Below, piece by piece: positions 34,329 to 42,690 of a stretch of DNA of 64,000 nt. Under the pieces are notes generated by a model, which was not told the origin of the DNA, made no database searches, and saw nothing but the letters and a program-made list of their open reading frames with translations. Location of the stretch: contig NZ_QKPO01000003.1 of assembly GCF_003258355.1 (NCBI RefSeq), positions 124,001 through 188,000 of the forward strand, written 5' to 3'. The DNA comes from Confluentibacter sediminis (GTDB lineage: Bacteria; Bacteroidota; Bacteroidia; Flavobacteriales; Flavobacteriaceae). Position 1 is the first letter of the stretch; every line of letters starts with the position of its first letter. The translations under genes and the position numbers were made by a program.

Positions 34329-35047
34329 AATTTTTTGGCGCGCTCTAAATCTTCAGGTGTATCAATTTCGACACCTTGCACATGGGTTTCAACCATTTTA
34401 ATCCGCTTACCATATTCTAAATAACGAATACATTCAATTTTTTCAGAAGCTTCAAGAGTTAACATAGGTAATCTATAAAAATCTAAAATGGCTTGTTTTC
34501 TAAAGGCATATACCCCTTTGTGCTTATAGTATGTTGTGTTAACATTTTTATCTCTTGGATATGGTATCGGGCTGCGGGAAAAGTAAAGCGCAAAGTTATT
34601 CTGATCTACAATGACTTTGACCGTATTAGGATTATTGATTTCGTCTTCATCAGTAATATGCACCATAAGAGATGCCAAATCAACTTGTTTATCATGATCT
34701 TCTTTAAAAACTTCAATCAGTTTTCTCAAGGAAGCTTCCTCTGTAAAAGGTTCGTCTCCCTGAACATTTATTACAATATCTATATCTAAATTTTCAACAG
34801 CTTCCGCGATTCTATCACTTCCACATTCGTGTTCTTTTATACTCATGATGGCTTTACCCCCATGATCTACAATTTCATTATAAATAATGGAGCTATCGGT
34901 GACCACAATAACATCGTCAAATAGATTTGTAGCAACCGTAGCTTCATAAGTTCGGCGTATCACCGACTTCCCACCTAGGTCTTGCATTAATTTTCCTGGA
35001 AATCTTGTTGCACTATATCGTGCAGGTATCATGGAGATTATTTTCAT
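34319..35047 (-). CDS. kdsB: 3-deoxy-manno-octulosonate cytidylyltransferase
   Basis: A 242-residue CMP-Kdo synthetase that activates Kdo with CTP for lipopolysaccharide core assembly. The family start [25 protein letters not shown] (here [14 protein letters not shown]), the sugar/nucleotide site [13 protein letters not shown], the [13 protein letters not shown] block and [12 protein letters not shown] are all present. It heads a leftward set with the HAD and kdnB-like genes. In Shewanella the KdsB partner of KdnAB prefers 8-amino-Kdo; whether this enzyme does is unknown. Confidence 0.93.
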   Translation of the reverse strand: MKIISMIPARYSATRFPGKLMQDLGGKSVIRRTYEATVATNLFDDVIVVTDSSIIYNEIVDHGGKAIMSIKEHECGSDRIAEAVENLDIDIVINVQGDEPFTEEASLRKLIEVFKEDHDKQVDLASLMVHITDEDEINNPNTVKVIVDQNNFALYFSRSPIPYPRDKNVNTTYYKHKGVYAFRKQAILDFYRLPMLTLEASEKIECIRYLEYGKRIKMVETHVQGVEIDTPEDLERAKKLWK

Positions 35048-35069
35048 ATGATGTAAATCTATTCTAGAT

Positions 35070-35077
35070 CAAAAATA
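35070..35077 (-). promoter_or_regulatory. possible -7 box of the kdsB operon
   Basis: The minus strand reads TATTTTTG, 23 bases upstream of the kdsB start. No -33 element is evident. Confidence 0.35.
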
Positions 35078-35095
35078 AGATAAATATATAATGTA

Positions 35096-35656
35096 TTAGG
35101 CTTTGGATGTTTTAAACTTTTTATAAATTTTGTAGATTATGAATAGGATCACTATGACGAAAATAACAGCCAAAATCGGTAAAAAAATAGACATAATGGA
35201 CATGAATATAGACGTGCCTGTTTCTATAGTTGATACTATAGGGTTCCCTAATCCACCAGTCGTTGTGGTTGATGTTAACCTCATGATGCTTGAGGAACTT
35301 GAAATTGCTGCTGCCGTTCCGCCACCAGCTATGATGGCGAGTGACCATGTTATGACTGGACTTAAATCTACCATAGTAGACATCATAACCGCCGTTCCGG
35401 CAAAAGCCGCTAAGGGTACCGAAATACTATCTAATAAATTATCTATATAAGGAATGTAATAGGCAAAAATCTCAACTAAGGTAGCAACACCAAAAGTTAT
35501 CAAGGCCGTTAAATTTCCTATCCATTGCCAGGAGTCGTTGAGTTCCCAAACATTACAATAGGATGCTAAGCTTAATGCAAACAATGGTAAAAATACCCTA
35601 AAACCAACCGATGCCGCTAAACCAACTCCAAGACAAATACTTATAAATGTTTCCAT
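35096..35656 (-). CDS. DUF4126 membrane protein
   Basis: A 186-residue hydrophobic protein with four or five membrane segments (about 5-30, 47-70, 78-100, 105-125 and 150-178). The pattern GLAASVGFRVFLPLFALSLA and the glycine/serine-rich GGGTAAAISSSSSIMR are typical of DUF4126, a family of unknown function found widely in bacteria. The gene follows the RecD-like helicase gene by 14 bases and precedes kdsB by 48; it may belong to either transcript. Confidence 0.75.
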   Translation of the reverse strand: METFISICLGVGLAASVGFRVFLPLFALSLASYCNVWELNDSWQWIGNLTALITFGVATLVEIFAYYIPYIDNLLDSISVPLAAFAGTAVMMSTMVDLSPVITWSLAIIAGGGTAAAISSSSSIMRLTSTTTTGGLGNPIVSTIETGTSIFMSIMSIFLPILAVIFVIVILFIIYKIYKKFKTSKA

Positions 35657-35670
35657 ATTAATACGATTAA

Positions 35671-37095
35671 TTATTCCTCAAAAAAATCATCTTTAAAACC
35701 AATAAGATATAATTTTTCTTTGGCTCTAGTTATGGCCGTGTACAACCATCGTAAATAATCTTTATCAATACCATTTGGTAAATAAGGTTGTTCTACAAAA
35801 ACGGTGTTCCATTGGCCTCCTTGGGATTTATGGCATGTAATAGCATAAGAAAATTTAACCTGTAAAGCATTAAAATGTCTGTTGTTTTTTACTTTTAAGA
35901 ACTTTTTATACTTAGTAGTTTCGGCTTCAAAATCTTTCATGACTTCTTGGTATAATCTATTTGAATCTTCATAAGATAATGATGGTGTTTCAGATTCCAC
36001 CGTATCTAACAACAAAACCGTTTCAAAGGGACTCATTTTCGGATAATCTACCATGCGTACTTTGACTTCTGCAAACCGAAAACCATATAATTCCTCTATT
36101 TTAAAAATTTCTAAAACTTCAATAATATCACCATTTGCTATGAAGCCAGCTTCGGTGGTTGGTTTAATCCAAAAATAATTATTTTTAACGACCATGAGAT
36201 AATCGCCTACAGTCAATTCATTCTCATTAAACAAAATTCTACTTCGTATTTGCTGATTGTATAGATTGGCTCGCTTATTACTTCTTACTATGATGGCAGT
36301 CTCTTCATTCCCCAAAGCACTATAAGCATCATTTATAGCATCCATAGTATCTTGGCCGTCAATAAGCCTGATAATATCTTTAAAGTCTACTAAATCAAAT
36401 TTAAAACCATCGTAAAATGCATTTGATAACGCTTCCCTTAAAACGGTAGCATTTGCTAAGATACCAGAATCTTGTTCTTGCCTCACCACTTCATCCAATT
36501 CCATTTTAATAACTTCTTTATTATAGTGTAATCGAAGCGTGTTTTCATCCAGTGCTGGGCTTACATCTAACTTTACAGGAGGCAATTGCGCAGTGTCCCC
36601 TATTAAAATCAATTTGCATTGGTGACCAGAATACACATATTGTATTAAATCATCTAATAAAGAGCCATTTTCAAAAAGTTTAGAGTCTCCTGGCGTATCT
36701 GGTATCATGGAGGCTTCATCTATTATAAAAATAGTGCTTTTATGTTTATTGGGTTGTAAAACAAACTTCACCCCTCCTCCTTTTTCTGATTTTGGAAAAT
36801 ATATTTTTTTATGAATAGTAAATGCTTCTTTGCCCGAATAATTTGAAATGACTTTAGCGGCTCTACCTGTTGGTGCCATTAAAACAGCACTCGTTTTTAT
36901 TCTCCAAAGATTATTAACCATAGTTCCTATAATGGTTGTTTTACCTGTACCCGCATATCCTTTTATCAAAAAAAGACTGTTTTGGGTTTTACTGAAAATA
37001 AATTCGGATAATTGTTGTAATAAAATATTTTGTTTTACAGTTGGAGTGAATGGGAATTGTTGTTTTATTAGCGTGTAAAATTCGGAAGAAGTCAT
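35671..37095 (-). CDS. RecD-like ATP-dependent DNA helicase
   Basis: A 474-residue superfamily 1B helicase. Walker A is GYAGTGKTTIIGTM (about 46-59), Walker B is STIFIIDEASMI (about 118-130), motif III LILIGDTAQLPP, and the C-terminal UvrD_C_2 block FSYAITCHKSQGGQWNTVFVE and RWLYTAITRAKEKLYLIGF. It lacks the long N-terminal domain of RecD2 and there is no recB or recC beside it, so it is a small stand-alone 5'-3' helicase of the kind common in Bacteroidota. Role in repair or replication restart is inferred. Confidence 0.88.
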   Translation of the reverse strand: MTSSEFYTLIKQQFPFTPTVKQNILLQQLSEFIFSKTQNSLFLIKGYAGTGKTTIIGTMVNNLWRIKTSAVLMAPTGRAAKVISNYSGKEAFTIHKKIYFPKSEKGGGVKFVLQPNKHKSTIFIIDEASMIPDTPGDSKLFENGSLLDDLIQYVYSGHQCKLILIGDTAQLPPVKLDVSPALDENTLRLHYNKEVIKMELDEVVRQEQDSGILANATVLREALSNAFYDGFKFDLVDFKDIIRLIDGQDTMDAINDAYSALGNEETAIIVRSNKRANLYNQQIRSRILFNENELTVGDYLMVVKNNYFWIKPTTEAGFIANGDIIEVLEIFKIEELYGFRFAEVKVRMVDYPKMSPFETVLLLDTVESETPSLSYEDSNRLYQEVMKDFEAETTKYKKFLKVKNNRHFNALQVKFSYAITCHKSQGGQWNTVFVEQPYLPNGIDKDYLRWLYTAITRAKEKLYLIGFKDDFFEE

Positions 37096-37122
37096 TATTT
37101 AAGTGGAAAATTATAAATTATT

Positions 37123-37130
37123 CAAATATA
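37123..37130 (-). promoter_or_regulatory. possible -7 box of the helicase gene
   Basis: The minus strand reads TATATTTG, 28 bases upstream of the start codon. It forms a divergent promoter region with the plus-strand promoter at 37156-37184. Confidence 0.4.
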
Positions 37131-37155
37131 GAAATGATTTTTACCAACATTGGTT

Positions 37156-37184
37156 TTTGTGATTAAAAAAAAATTGTAGATTTG
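37156..37184 (+). promoter_or_regulatory. promoter of the 37226 gene
   Basis: TTTG (37156-37159) and TAGATTTG (37177-37184) match the -33 and -7 boxes with a 17-base spacer. The expected transcript start is near 37190, leaving a leader of about 35 bases. Confidence 0.65.
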
Positions 37185-37225
37185 CGAAAGACCTTTAATA
37201 ACATATATAATAAACTAAACAAATT

Positions 37226-37966
37226 ATGTGGACAATAATTTTAATTGTAATTGCTGTAATATTATTAACCATTGGCTTGGTTAAGTTGGTAGATAAATTT
37301 ATACCAACAAAATTTAAACCTATTTTAATTATTGCCCTTTGGGTGCTAATTGCTTTTTTAGGATATAGCACGTTTAAATCTATTTATAACCCAATACTTT
37401 TCAATCAAGAAAAAGAAAAACGTTATACAGCTGTTATAAAAAACTTAGTTGACATCAGAAATGCTGAGTTAGCTCACAGACAAGTTACTGGTAAATTCAC
37501 TGACAACTTTGATAATTTAGTTAAATTTATAGAAGAAGCTAAATTTACGATTACACAACGCCGAGATTCTACTGTAAGAGATGAAGTTGCATCAAAACAG
37601 TTTGGTGTGGATATGACTAAAGACATTGTTATTACTGATACTTTAGGATATGTTACAATAAAAGATTCTTTGTTTAAAAATTCAAATAGATATAAAACGA
37701 TGATGAATGTGCCTGCAGGCAAACCAGGAGAAAAATTTCAACTTAAAGCTGGTTTTATAGAACAAGATGATTTAAAAATTCCAGTGTTTGAAGCTTCTGT
37801 AAAAAAAGATATAGTTTTATACGATTTGGATAAAGACCTTATAATTCAAGAAAACCAAGTTCCTTCTTCTGTTGTCGGTGTAGCTGGTGACGCTATAACT
37901 GTCGGCTCCATGGAAGAATCAACCACAAATGGGAATTGGTCTAAAACCTATGGCAATAACGAGTAA
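37226..37966 (+). CDS. membrane protein of unknown function
   Basis: The 246-residue protein has two N-terminal membrane segments (about 2-22 and 33-52) with a short loop, then a soluble region of about 190 residues. The stretch after the second segment (IRNAELAHRQVTGKFTDNFDNLVKFIE) resembles the helix-then-short-beta pattern of pilin-like proteins, but there is no prepilin cleavage site. I do not recognise the family firmly. It is first in a run with DUF3822 and rsmD, overlapping the next gene by 17 bases if the start at 37950 is used. Confidence 0.65.
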   Translation: MWTIILIVIAVILLTIGLVKLVDKFIPTKFKPILIIALWVLIAFLGYSTFKSIYNPILFNQEKEKRYTAVIKNLVDIRNAELAHRQVTGKFTDNFDNLVKFIEEAKFTITQRRDSTVRDEVASKQFGVDMTKDIVITDTLGYVTIKDSLFKNSNRYKTMMNVPAGKPGEKFQLKAGFIEQDDLKIPVFEASVKKDIVLYDLDKDLIIQENQVPSSVVGVAGDAITVGSMEESTTNGNWSKTYGNNE

Positions 37967-38777
37967 TAGTTACAATATACCCTCTAAACAAGCATTGTCC
38001 ATTCAAATAAGTTTGAGTGGACTTTCTTTTTGTATCCTACAGAGAGATTTAAAAACCATATCTGTATTAAGAAATTATACATTTGAAAAGAAATTAAATC
38101 ATCATGAAGTATTAGACAAGTTAAAACAGTTGTTTAATACCGAATCTTTTTTGCTATCTCATTTTGATAGCGTCCATGTAATTCATTCAAATGAGCTTTC
38201 TACCTTAGTTCCTAAAGCATTGTTTGATGAAAATTCTTTAGCTGATTATTTGAAATTCAATTCTAAAATTTTAAAATCAGATTTTATAGCTTATGATACT
38301 ATTGATATAAATGACAGTGTTAATGTTTATATTCCTTATGTAAATATCAATAACTTTATTTATGATGTATTTGGGGCGTTTACCTATAAGCATATTTCAA
38401 CAATTTTAATGGAACAAATTTTAGTTATTGAAAAAAATGCCACCAATACTAAAGTATATATAAATGTAAATAGTAATCATTTTGAAATGATTGTTATAGA
38501 CAAATCAAAACTCTTATTATATAACACCTTTGAGTATACTACCAAAGAAGATTTTATTTATTATATTTTGTTTACTACGGAACAATTGCAACTTAACCCT
38601 GAATTGTTTGAATTAATTTTTATTGGAGATATTGATTCAAAGGATGAACTATATGCCATGGCTTATAAATACGTGCAGTTCGTCTTTTTTGGTAAACGTC
38701 AAGACCATTACAAATATAGCTTGGATGCACAGCCAAAAAGTAATCATTCCAATTTTACAATTCTGAATAGCTTTTAA
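37950..38777 (+). CDS. DUF3822 family protein
   Basis: A 275-residue protein (starting at ATG 37950; an earlier in-frame ATG lies at 37929). It shows the DUF3822 layout: LSIQISLSGLSFCIL near the start, a central FIAYDTIDINDSVNVYIPYVNINN, and an actin/hexokinase-like two-lobe feel with YINVNSNHFEMIVIDKSKLLLYNTFEY. The family is restricted mainly to Bacteroidota and its function is unknown; it always seems to sit beside rsmD, as here (one-base overlap), so it may act in the same process or merely be co-expressed. Confidence 0.75.
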   Translation: MAITSNSYNIPSKQALSIQISLSGLSFCILQRDLKTISVLRNYTFEKKLNHHEVLDKLKQLFNTESFLLSHFDSVHVIHSNELSTLVPKALFDENSLADYLKFNSKILKSDFIAYDTIDINDSVNVYIPYVNINNFIYDVFGAFTYKHISTILMEQILVIEKNATNTKVYINVNSNHFEMIVIDKSKLLLYNTFEYTTKEDFIYYILFTTEQLQLNPELFELIFIGDIDSKDELYAMAYKYVQFVFFGKRQDHYKYSLDAQPKSNHSNFTILNSF

Positions 38778-39325
38778 TGAGAATCATTTCTGGGCAATAT
38801 AAAAGCCGAAAAATAGTAGCCCCAAAGAATTTGCCCGTTCGACCAACAACCGATATGGCCAAAGAAGGGCTATTCAATATTTTAAACAATCATTTTTACT
38901 TTGATGAGGTATCTGTATTAGATCTTTTTGCAGGTACGGGAAACATCAGTTATGAATTTGCGTCCAGAGGTTCAGAAGATATTTTATGTGTAGATGAAGA
39001 TTTTGGTTGTATAAAATTTATCAATCAAACTGCCCAAACTTTCAAGATGCCTATTAAAACCATTAAGAGTGATGTTTTTAAGTTTTTAGAAAAAGCATCT
39101 TTGCAATTTCATATAATTTTTGCAGATCCACCCTATGCATTTACTTTGGAACAATTTTCCGCAATTTCAGAATTAGTATTTCAAAATAAATTATTGGAAG
39201 ATGAGGGGCTATTAATTATTGAGCATGCCAAACAGACCGATCTATCATCATCGGCATATTACAGCTATTCCAAAGGCTATGGCGGAAGTGTGTTCTCTTT
39301 TTTTGAAATAAGTGAAAACGATTAA
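38777..39325 (+). CDS. rsmD: 16S rRNA (guanine966-N2)-methyltransferase
   Basis: A 182-residue SAM-dependent methyltransferase that modifies G966 of 16S rRNA during 30S assembly. The start MRIISGQYKSRKI, PTTDMAKEGLFNIL, the SAM loop VLDLFAGTGNISYEFASRG (about 49-67) and the catalytic DPPY motif in IIFADPPYAF (about 111-120) are all typical. It is the third gene of the 37226 run and shares a bidirectional terminator with the RNase P RNA gene facing it. Confidence 0.93.
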   Translation: MRIISGQYKSRKIVAPKNLPVRPTTDMAKEGLFNILNNHFYFDEVSVLDLFAGTGNISYEFASRGSEDILCVDEDFGCIKFINQTAQTFKMPIKTIKSDVFKFLEKASLQFHIIFADPPYAFTLEQFSAISELVFQNKLLEDEGLLIIEHAKQTDLSSSAYYSYSKGYGGSVFSFFEISEND

Positions 39326-39364
39326 AAAACAAAGCTCTTTGAATTAACAAAGAGCTTGTTTATT
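39322..39364. terminator. bidirectional terminator for rsmD and rnpB
   Basis: Arms 39328-39341 and 39348-39360 (AAGCTCTTTG / CAAAGAGCTT with one bulged A, extended by AAC/GTT) flank AATTAA. The minus strand continues into TTTTTTAATCG, a good U-tract for the RNase P transcript; the plus side has a weaker T-rich tail. Confidence 0.82.
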
Positions 39365-39690
39365 TAAGTAAATCTATAAGCCGAATTCTGTACATTCTGA
39401 ACTTGTTTTAGAAACAAGAGCAAAAAGCCCTTATCATTTATCTGCGCGCATTGTTACCAATACACTTTAGCTGCCTACCCTCCAACAATCGAGCGTGCCG
39501 CCCTCAAACGTTGGTATACATGGCATTGCACCGCATAGAGTTTACCTGGTTTCACTACAGCATGACCTGTACATACTTTCTGTTGCACTTTTCCTAGCCT
39601 CACGACTGGTGGTTATTAGCCACTATGCTGCACTATGGTGTTCGGACTTTCCTACCCGTAAAACGGATCGATAAGGCGATTTACTTGTCC
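39362..39690 (-). ncRNA. rnpB: RNase P RNA
   Basis: Read on the minus strand, the segment shows the conserved parts of bacterial type A RNase P RNA: the 5' P1 arm AAGTAAATC pairing with GATTTACTT at the 3' end (39678-39686 and 39366-39374), the early GGAAAGTCCGAACACC block near 39645, the central GTGAAACCAGGTAAACTC, the GAGGGTAGGCAGC stretch near 39480, and the 3' ACAGAATTCGGCTTAT. It is the catalytic RNA that trims tRNA 5' ends. Ends are approximate, fixed by P1; a terminator follows immediately. Confidence 0.93.
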
Positions 39691-39764
39691 ACAAAAATAC
39701 AATTAATTGTTAATAACTACTTTTAAATTTCATAATGATAATGCCTAATTTTAGACTGAATTTT

Positions 39765-39772
39765 TAACTTTG
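39765..39772 (+). promoter_or_regulatory. -7 promoter box of dnaX
   Basis: TAACTTTG matches TAnnTTTG and lies 17 bases before the dnaX start codon. The -33 region has no clear TTTG. On the minus strand this area should carry the rnpB promoter, which I could not place. Confidence 0.45.
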
Positions 39773-39789
39773 TTATTCAAGATATTTCC

Positions 39790-41523
39790 ATGGAGCATTT
39801 TGTTGTATCAGCTAGAAAATATAGACCACAAACATTTAAGGATGTTGTTGGCCAACAGGCTATTACCAACACTTTATTAAATGCCATTGAAAACAATCAT
39901 TTAGCACAAGCCTTATTGTTTACAGGGCCTCGGGGCGTTGGTAAAACAACTTGTGCCCGAATTTTGGCTAAAATGATTAATAGTGATGGTACGGAAACCG
40001 GTGATGAAGATTTTGCTTTTAATATTTTTGAACTAGACGCCGCTTCTAATAACTCTGTAGATGATATAAGAAGCTTAACCGATCAAGTTAGAATACCACC
40101 ACAAGTTGGAAAATATAAAGTCTATATTATTGATGAGGTACATATGTTATCTCAAGCGGCTTTTAATGCCTTTCTTAAAACATTAGAAGAACCACCAAAA
40201 CATTGCATTTTTATTTTAGCAACCACTGAAAAGCATAAAATCATTCCAACTATTTTATCACGTTGCCAAATTTTTGATTTTAAGCGCATAACCGTTAAAG
40301 ATGCTAAAGATTATTTAAAATATATCGCTAAAGAACAAGATGTGAATGCTGAAGATGATGCGCTTCATATTATAGCTCAAAAAGCTGATGGCGCCATGCG
40401 GGATGCGTTGTCTATTTTTGATAGAGTAGTAAGTTTTTCAGGTAAAAACCTTACCAGACAAGCGGTTACTGAGAATTTGAATGTGTTGGATTATGAAACT
40501 TATTTTACTAGTACAGACTTCATTTTAGAAAATAAAATACCAGATCTCTTGCTGCAATTTAACAATACGCTTTCTAAGGGATTTGATGGACATCATTACA
40601 TTGCCGGATTAGCGTCACATTTCAGGGATTTATTGGTCAGTAAAACTCCAGAAACTATAGATTTGTTAGAGGTTGGGGATCAAACCAAAGAAAAATATCT
40701 AGAACAATCTAAAAAAGCCCCACAAGACTTTCTAATGCAAGGTATCAACCTTGCTAACGATTGTGACCTTAAATACAAAACCAGTAAAAATCAACGCTTA
40801 TTAGTTGAACTTTGTCTCATGCAGCTTGCCTCTATCACTTTTGATGGAGAAAAAAAAAATAGTAAACATTACATAATTCCGCCATCTTATTTTAAAAGTA
40901 AAGGCATCACTCCTATTTCTGTAAATCTACCTAAGGCTAAGATTTCTAAAGAAGGTCATTCTTCTGAAATTGGAATTAAAGAAGCATCGTCGCCATCAAA
41001 ACCCAGGGCTGTAGAAGCTTTACAAGCAAAACAACCTCCTAAAATTGTTCTAAACCAAGACAACAAACGTCCTTCTGGACTTTCTTTAAGTAGTATTAAA
41101 GCAAAAAAAGAACATCAAATAAAACAGATGGATGTTGTTTTAGATGAAGAAAATTTACCTAATGAACCATTCACGCAACATGCACTTATTGAATTTTGGA
41201 ATCAATTCGTTAAACAATTACAAGATAAAGGAAGACATAATTTAGCTTCTATTTTATCCATTGATACACCAAAAGTTGTGGGTTCTACCGTTTATTTAGA
41301 ATTTCCAAATGCTACAAATAAGGTTGAATTGGAACGGCAACAATATGATCTTTTGATTTTTTTAAGAAAATCCTTAAACAACTATAGTATTGATTTATCT
41401 ATTTCCGTTAATGAAGAAAAAGAAAAGCAATATGCCTATTCAACATTAGAAAAATTTGAAAAGCTGAAAGCGAAAAACCCTAATATAGATATTTTAAGAA
41501 AAACTTTCGATTTAGATATTTAA
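39790..41523 (+). CDS. dnaX: DNA polymerase III subunit gamma/tau
   Basis: A 577-residue clamp-loader ATPase. The AAA+ domain (about 1-240) has KYRPQTFKDVVGQQ, Walker A GPRGVGKT (46-53), Walker B YIIDEVHML (about 112-120) and the SRC arginine-finger motif TILSRCQIFDF. The zinc-binding cysteine module that normally follows Walker A is absent: no Cys cluster occurs between residues 56 and 85. Domain III and a tau-like C-terminal part follow (about 375-577), with a Lys/Pro-rich linker. No programmed frameshift site was sought in detail. It has its own promoter. Confidence 0.93.
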   Translation: MEHFVVSARKYRPQTFKDVVGQQAITNTLLNAIENNHLAQALLFTGPRGVGKTTCARILAKMINSDGTETGDEDFAFNIFELDAASNNSVDDIRSLTDQVRIPPQVGKYKVYIIDEVHMLSQAAFNAFLKTLEEPPKHCIFILATTEKHKIIPTILSRCQIFDFKRITVKDAKDYLKYIAKEQDVNAEDDALHIIAQKADGAMRDALSIFDRVVSFSGKNLTRQAVTENLNVLDYETYFTSTDFILENKIPDLLLQFNNTLSKGFDGHHYIAGLASHFRDLLVSKTPETIDLLEVGDQTKEKYLEQSKKAPQDFLMQGINLANDCDLKYKTSKNQRLLVELCLMQLASITFDGEKKNSKHYIIPPSYFKSKGITPISVNLPKAKISKEGHSSEIGIKEASSPSKPRAVEALQAKQPPKIVLNQDNKRPSGLSLSSIKAKKEHQIKQMDVVLDEENLPNEPFTQHALIEFWNQFVKQLQDKGRHNLASILSIDTPKVVGSTVYLEFPNATNKVELERQQYDLLIFLRKSLNNYSIDLSISVNEEKEKQYAYSTLEKFEKLKAKNPNIDILRKTFDLDI

Positions 41524-41533
41524 ACTGTTATTT

Positions 41534-42106
41534 ATGAAGAAGTTAGTGTTTTTATTTTTGTTAATTATTATTAGCTTAATAAGCTGTGATGGAAGAAAAA
41601 ATAAAGGAGAAGCTTTAAAGCTATCTGTCGAAAAATTCAAAGACACTTTAGAACCTATAGAAATAACTAAATATATTCCAGAAGTTTATAGCGAAATTGA
41701 AACTGATAGTATTTTAAGCAATGGCTTTTCAATTCATCTAAAAACCTATGCAAATATGAATGAATCTGTTTCTAAAAAATATAAAGTTGATACCATAACA
41801 CATATAGATATCCATAGGGATTGGATTTCTGAAGTTAAAATAAAAAAAGATAATGTATTGATTTTTAATGAAATAATTGATAAGGATTTTTTTATCAAAC
41901 ATGCTAAAAATATTGATAAGAACCTGTCAGAATCTATAAATACTAGGATTTGGATAGATGAAGAAACCTCAATAGAAAAAGATTATATTAATCTGTTTGC
42001 TGGTTATACCTATCCAAATAATAATGAATCTGTTATTTTTAAACTAAAAGTTGATAATCAGGGACACTATCTAATAGAAAAATTAAACTCCGAGAGAACC
42101 ATATAA
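41534..42106 (+). CDS. lipoprotein of unknown function (DUF4738-like)
   Basis: A 190-residue product with a lipoprotein signal (LLIIISLISC, lipid Cys near 19). The mature part is mostly beta-strand and polar, with SIHLKTYANMNESV and IDIHRDWISEVKIKKDN, and resembles DUF4738 proteins of unknown function. It begins 10 bases after dnaX and ends 2 bases before miaE, so it is probably on the dnaX transcript, although its location in the envelope differs from its neighbours. Confidence 0.6.
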   Translation: MKKLVFLFLLIIISLISCDGRKNKGEALKLSVEKFKDTLEPIEITKYIPEVYSEIETDSILSNGFSIHLKTYANMNESVSKKYKVDTITHIDIHRDWISEVKIKKDNVLIFNEIIDKDFFIKHAKNIDKNLSESINTRIWIDEETSIEKDYINLFAGYTYPNNNESVIFKLKVDNQGHYLIEKLNSERTI

Positions 42107-42108
42107 CT

Positions 42109-42690
42109 ATGTTAGGACTTAAACTACCAACAGACCCTCGCTGGGTTAATATTGTTGAGAAAAATATAGAAGATATACTTACCGATCATGCCTTTTGTGA
42201 ACAAAAAGCGACAAGTACGGCGATTTCACTTATTGTGAGCTTTCCGGAATACACCGAGTTGGTACAAGAAATGGTCGCTCTGGTTAAAGAAGAAATTAGT
42301 CATTTTAAAATGGTTCATGATATAATAATAAAACGCGGCTGGACTCTGGGTAGAGATAGACGTGATGATTATGTCCTACAACTAGTAACTTTTTTTCCAA
42401 AAGGCGGAAGCAGAACAACTCAATTGGTGCATCGTTTATTGTATGCTGCCTTAATTGAAGCTAGAAGTTGTGAACGTTTTAGGTTGCTTTCAGAAGAACT
42501 TCAAGATAAAGAGTTAGCTGCTTTTTACAGAAACCTTATGGTGAGTGAAGCAAATCATTACACTATGTTTTTAGGGTTTGCCAGACAATATGGCGAAAAA
42601 AAAGAAGTTGATGCCAAATGGCAACAACTTCTTGAATACGAATCGAAAATAATAGCTGAATTAGGAAAAAGTGAAGCTATACATGGTTAA
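42109..42690 (+). CDS. miaE: tRNA-(ms2io6A37)-hydroxylase
   Basis: A 193-residue ferritin-like di-iron monooxygenase that hydroxylates the isopentenyl group of ms2i6A at position 37 of tRNA. The opening LPTDPRWVNI, the metal-ligand helices DHAFCEQKATSTAI, VKEEISHFKMVHD, EARSCERFRLLSEEL and SEANHYTMFLGFA provide the Glu/His ligands expected of MiaE. Length is typical. It overlaps the convergent outer-membrane protein gene by 4 bases. Confidence 0.9.
   Translation: MLGLKLPTDPRWVNIVEKNIEDILTDHAFCEQKATSTAISLIVSFPEYTELVQEMVALVKEEISHFKMVHDIIIKRGWTLGRDRRDDYVLQLVTFFPKGGSRTTQLVHRLLYAALIEARSCERFRLLSEELQDKELAAFYRNLMVSEANHYTMFLGFARQYGEKKEVDAKWQQLLEYESKIIAELGKSEAIHG

Noticed and set aside
39400-39700. 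Possible tRNA or CRISPR-like array in the rsmD-dnaX gap
   Set aside because: The conserved blocks fit RNase P RNA on the minus strand, including P1 pairing at both ends.
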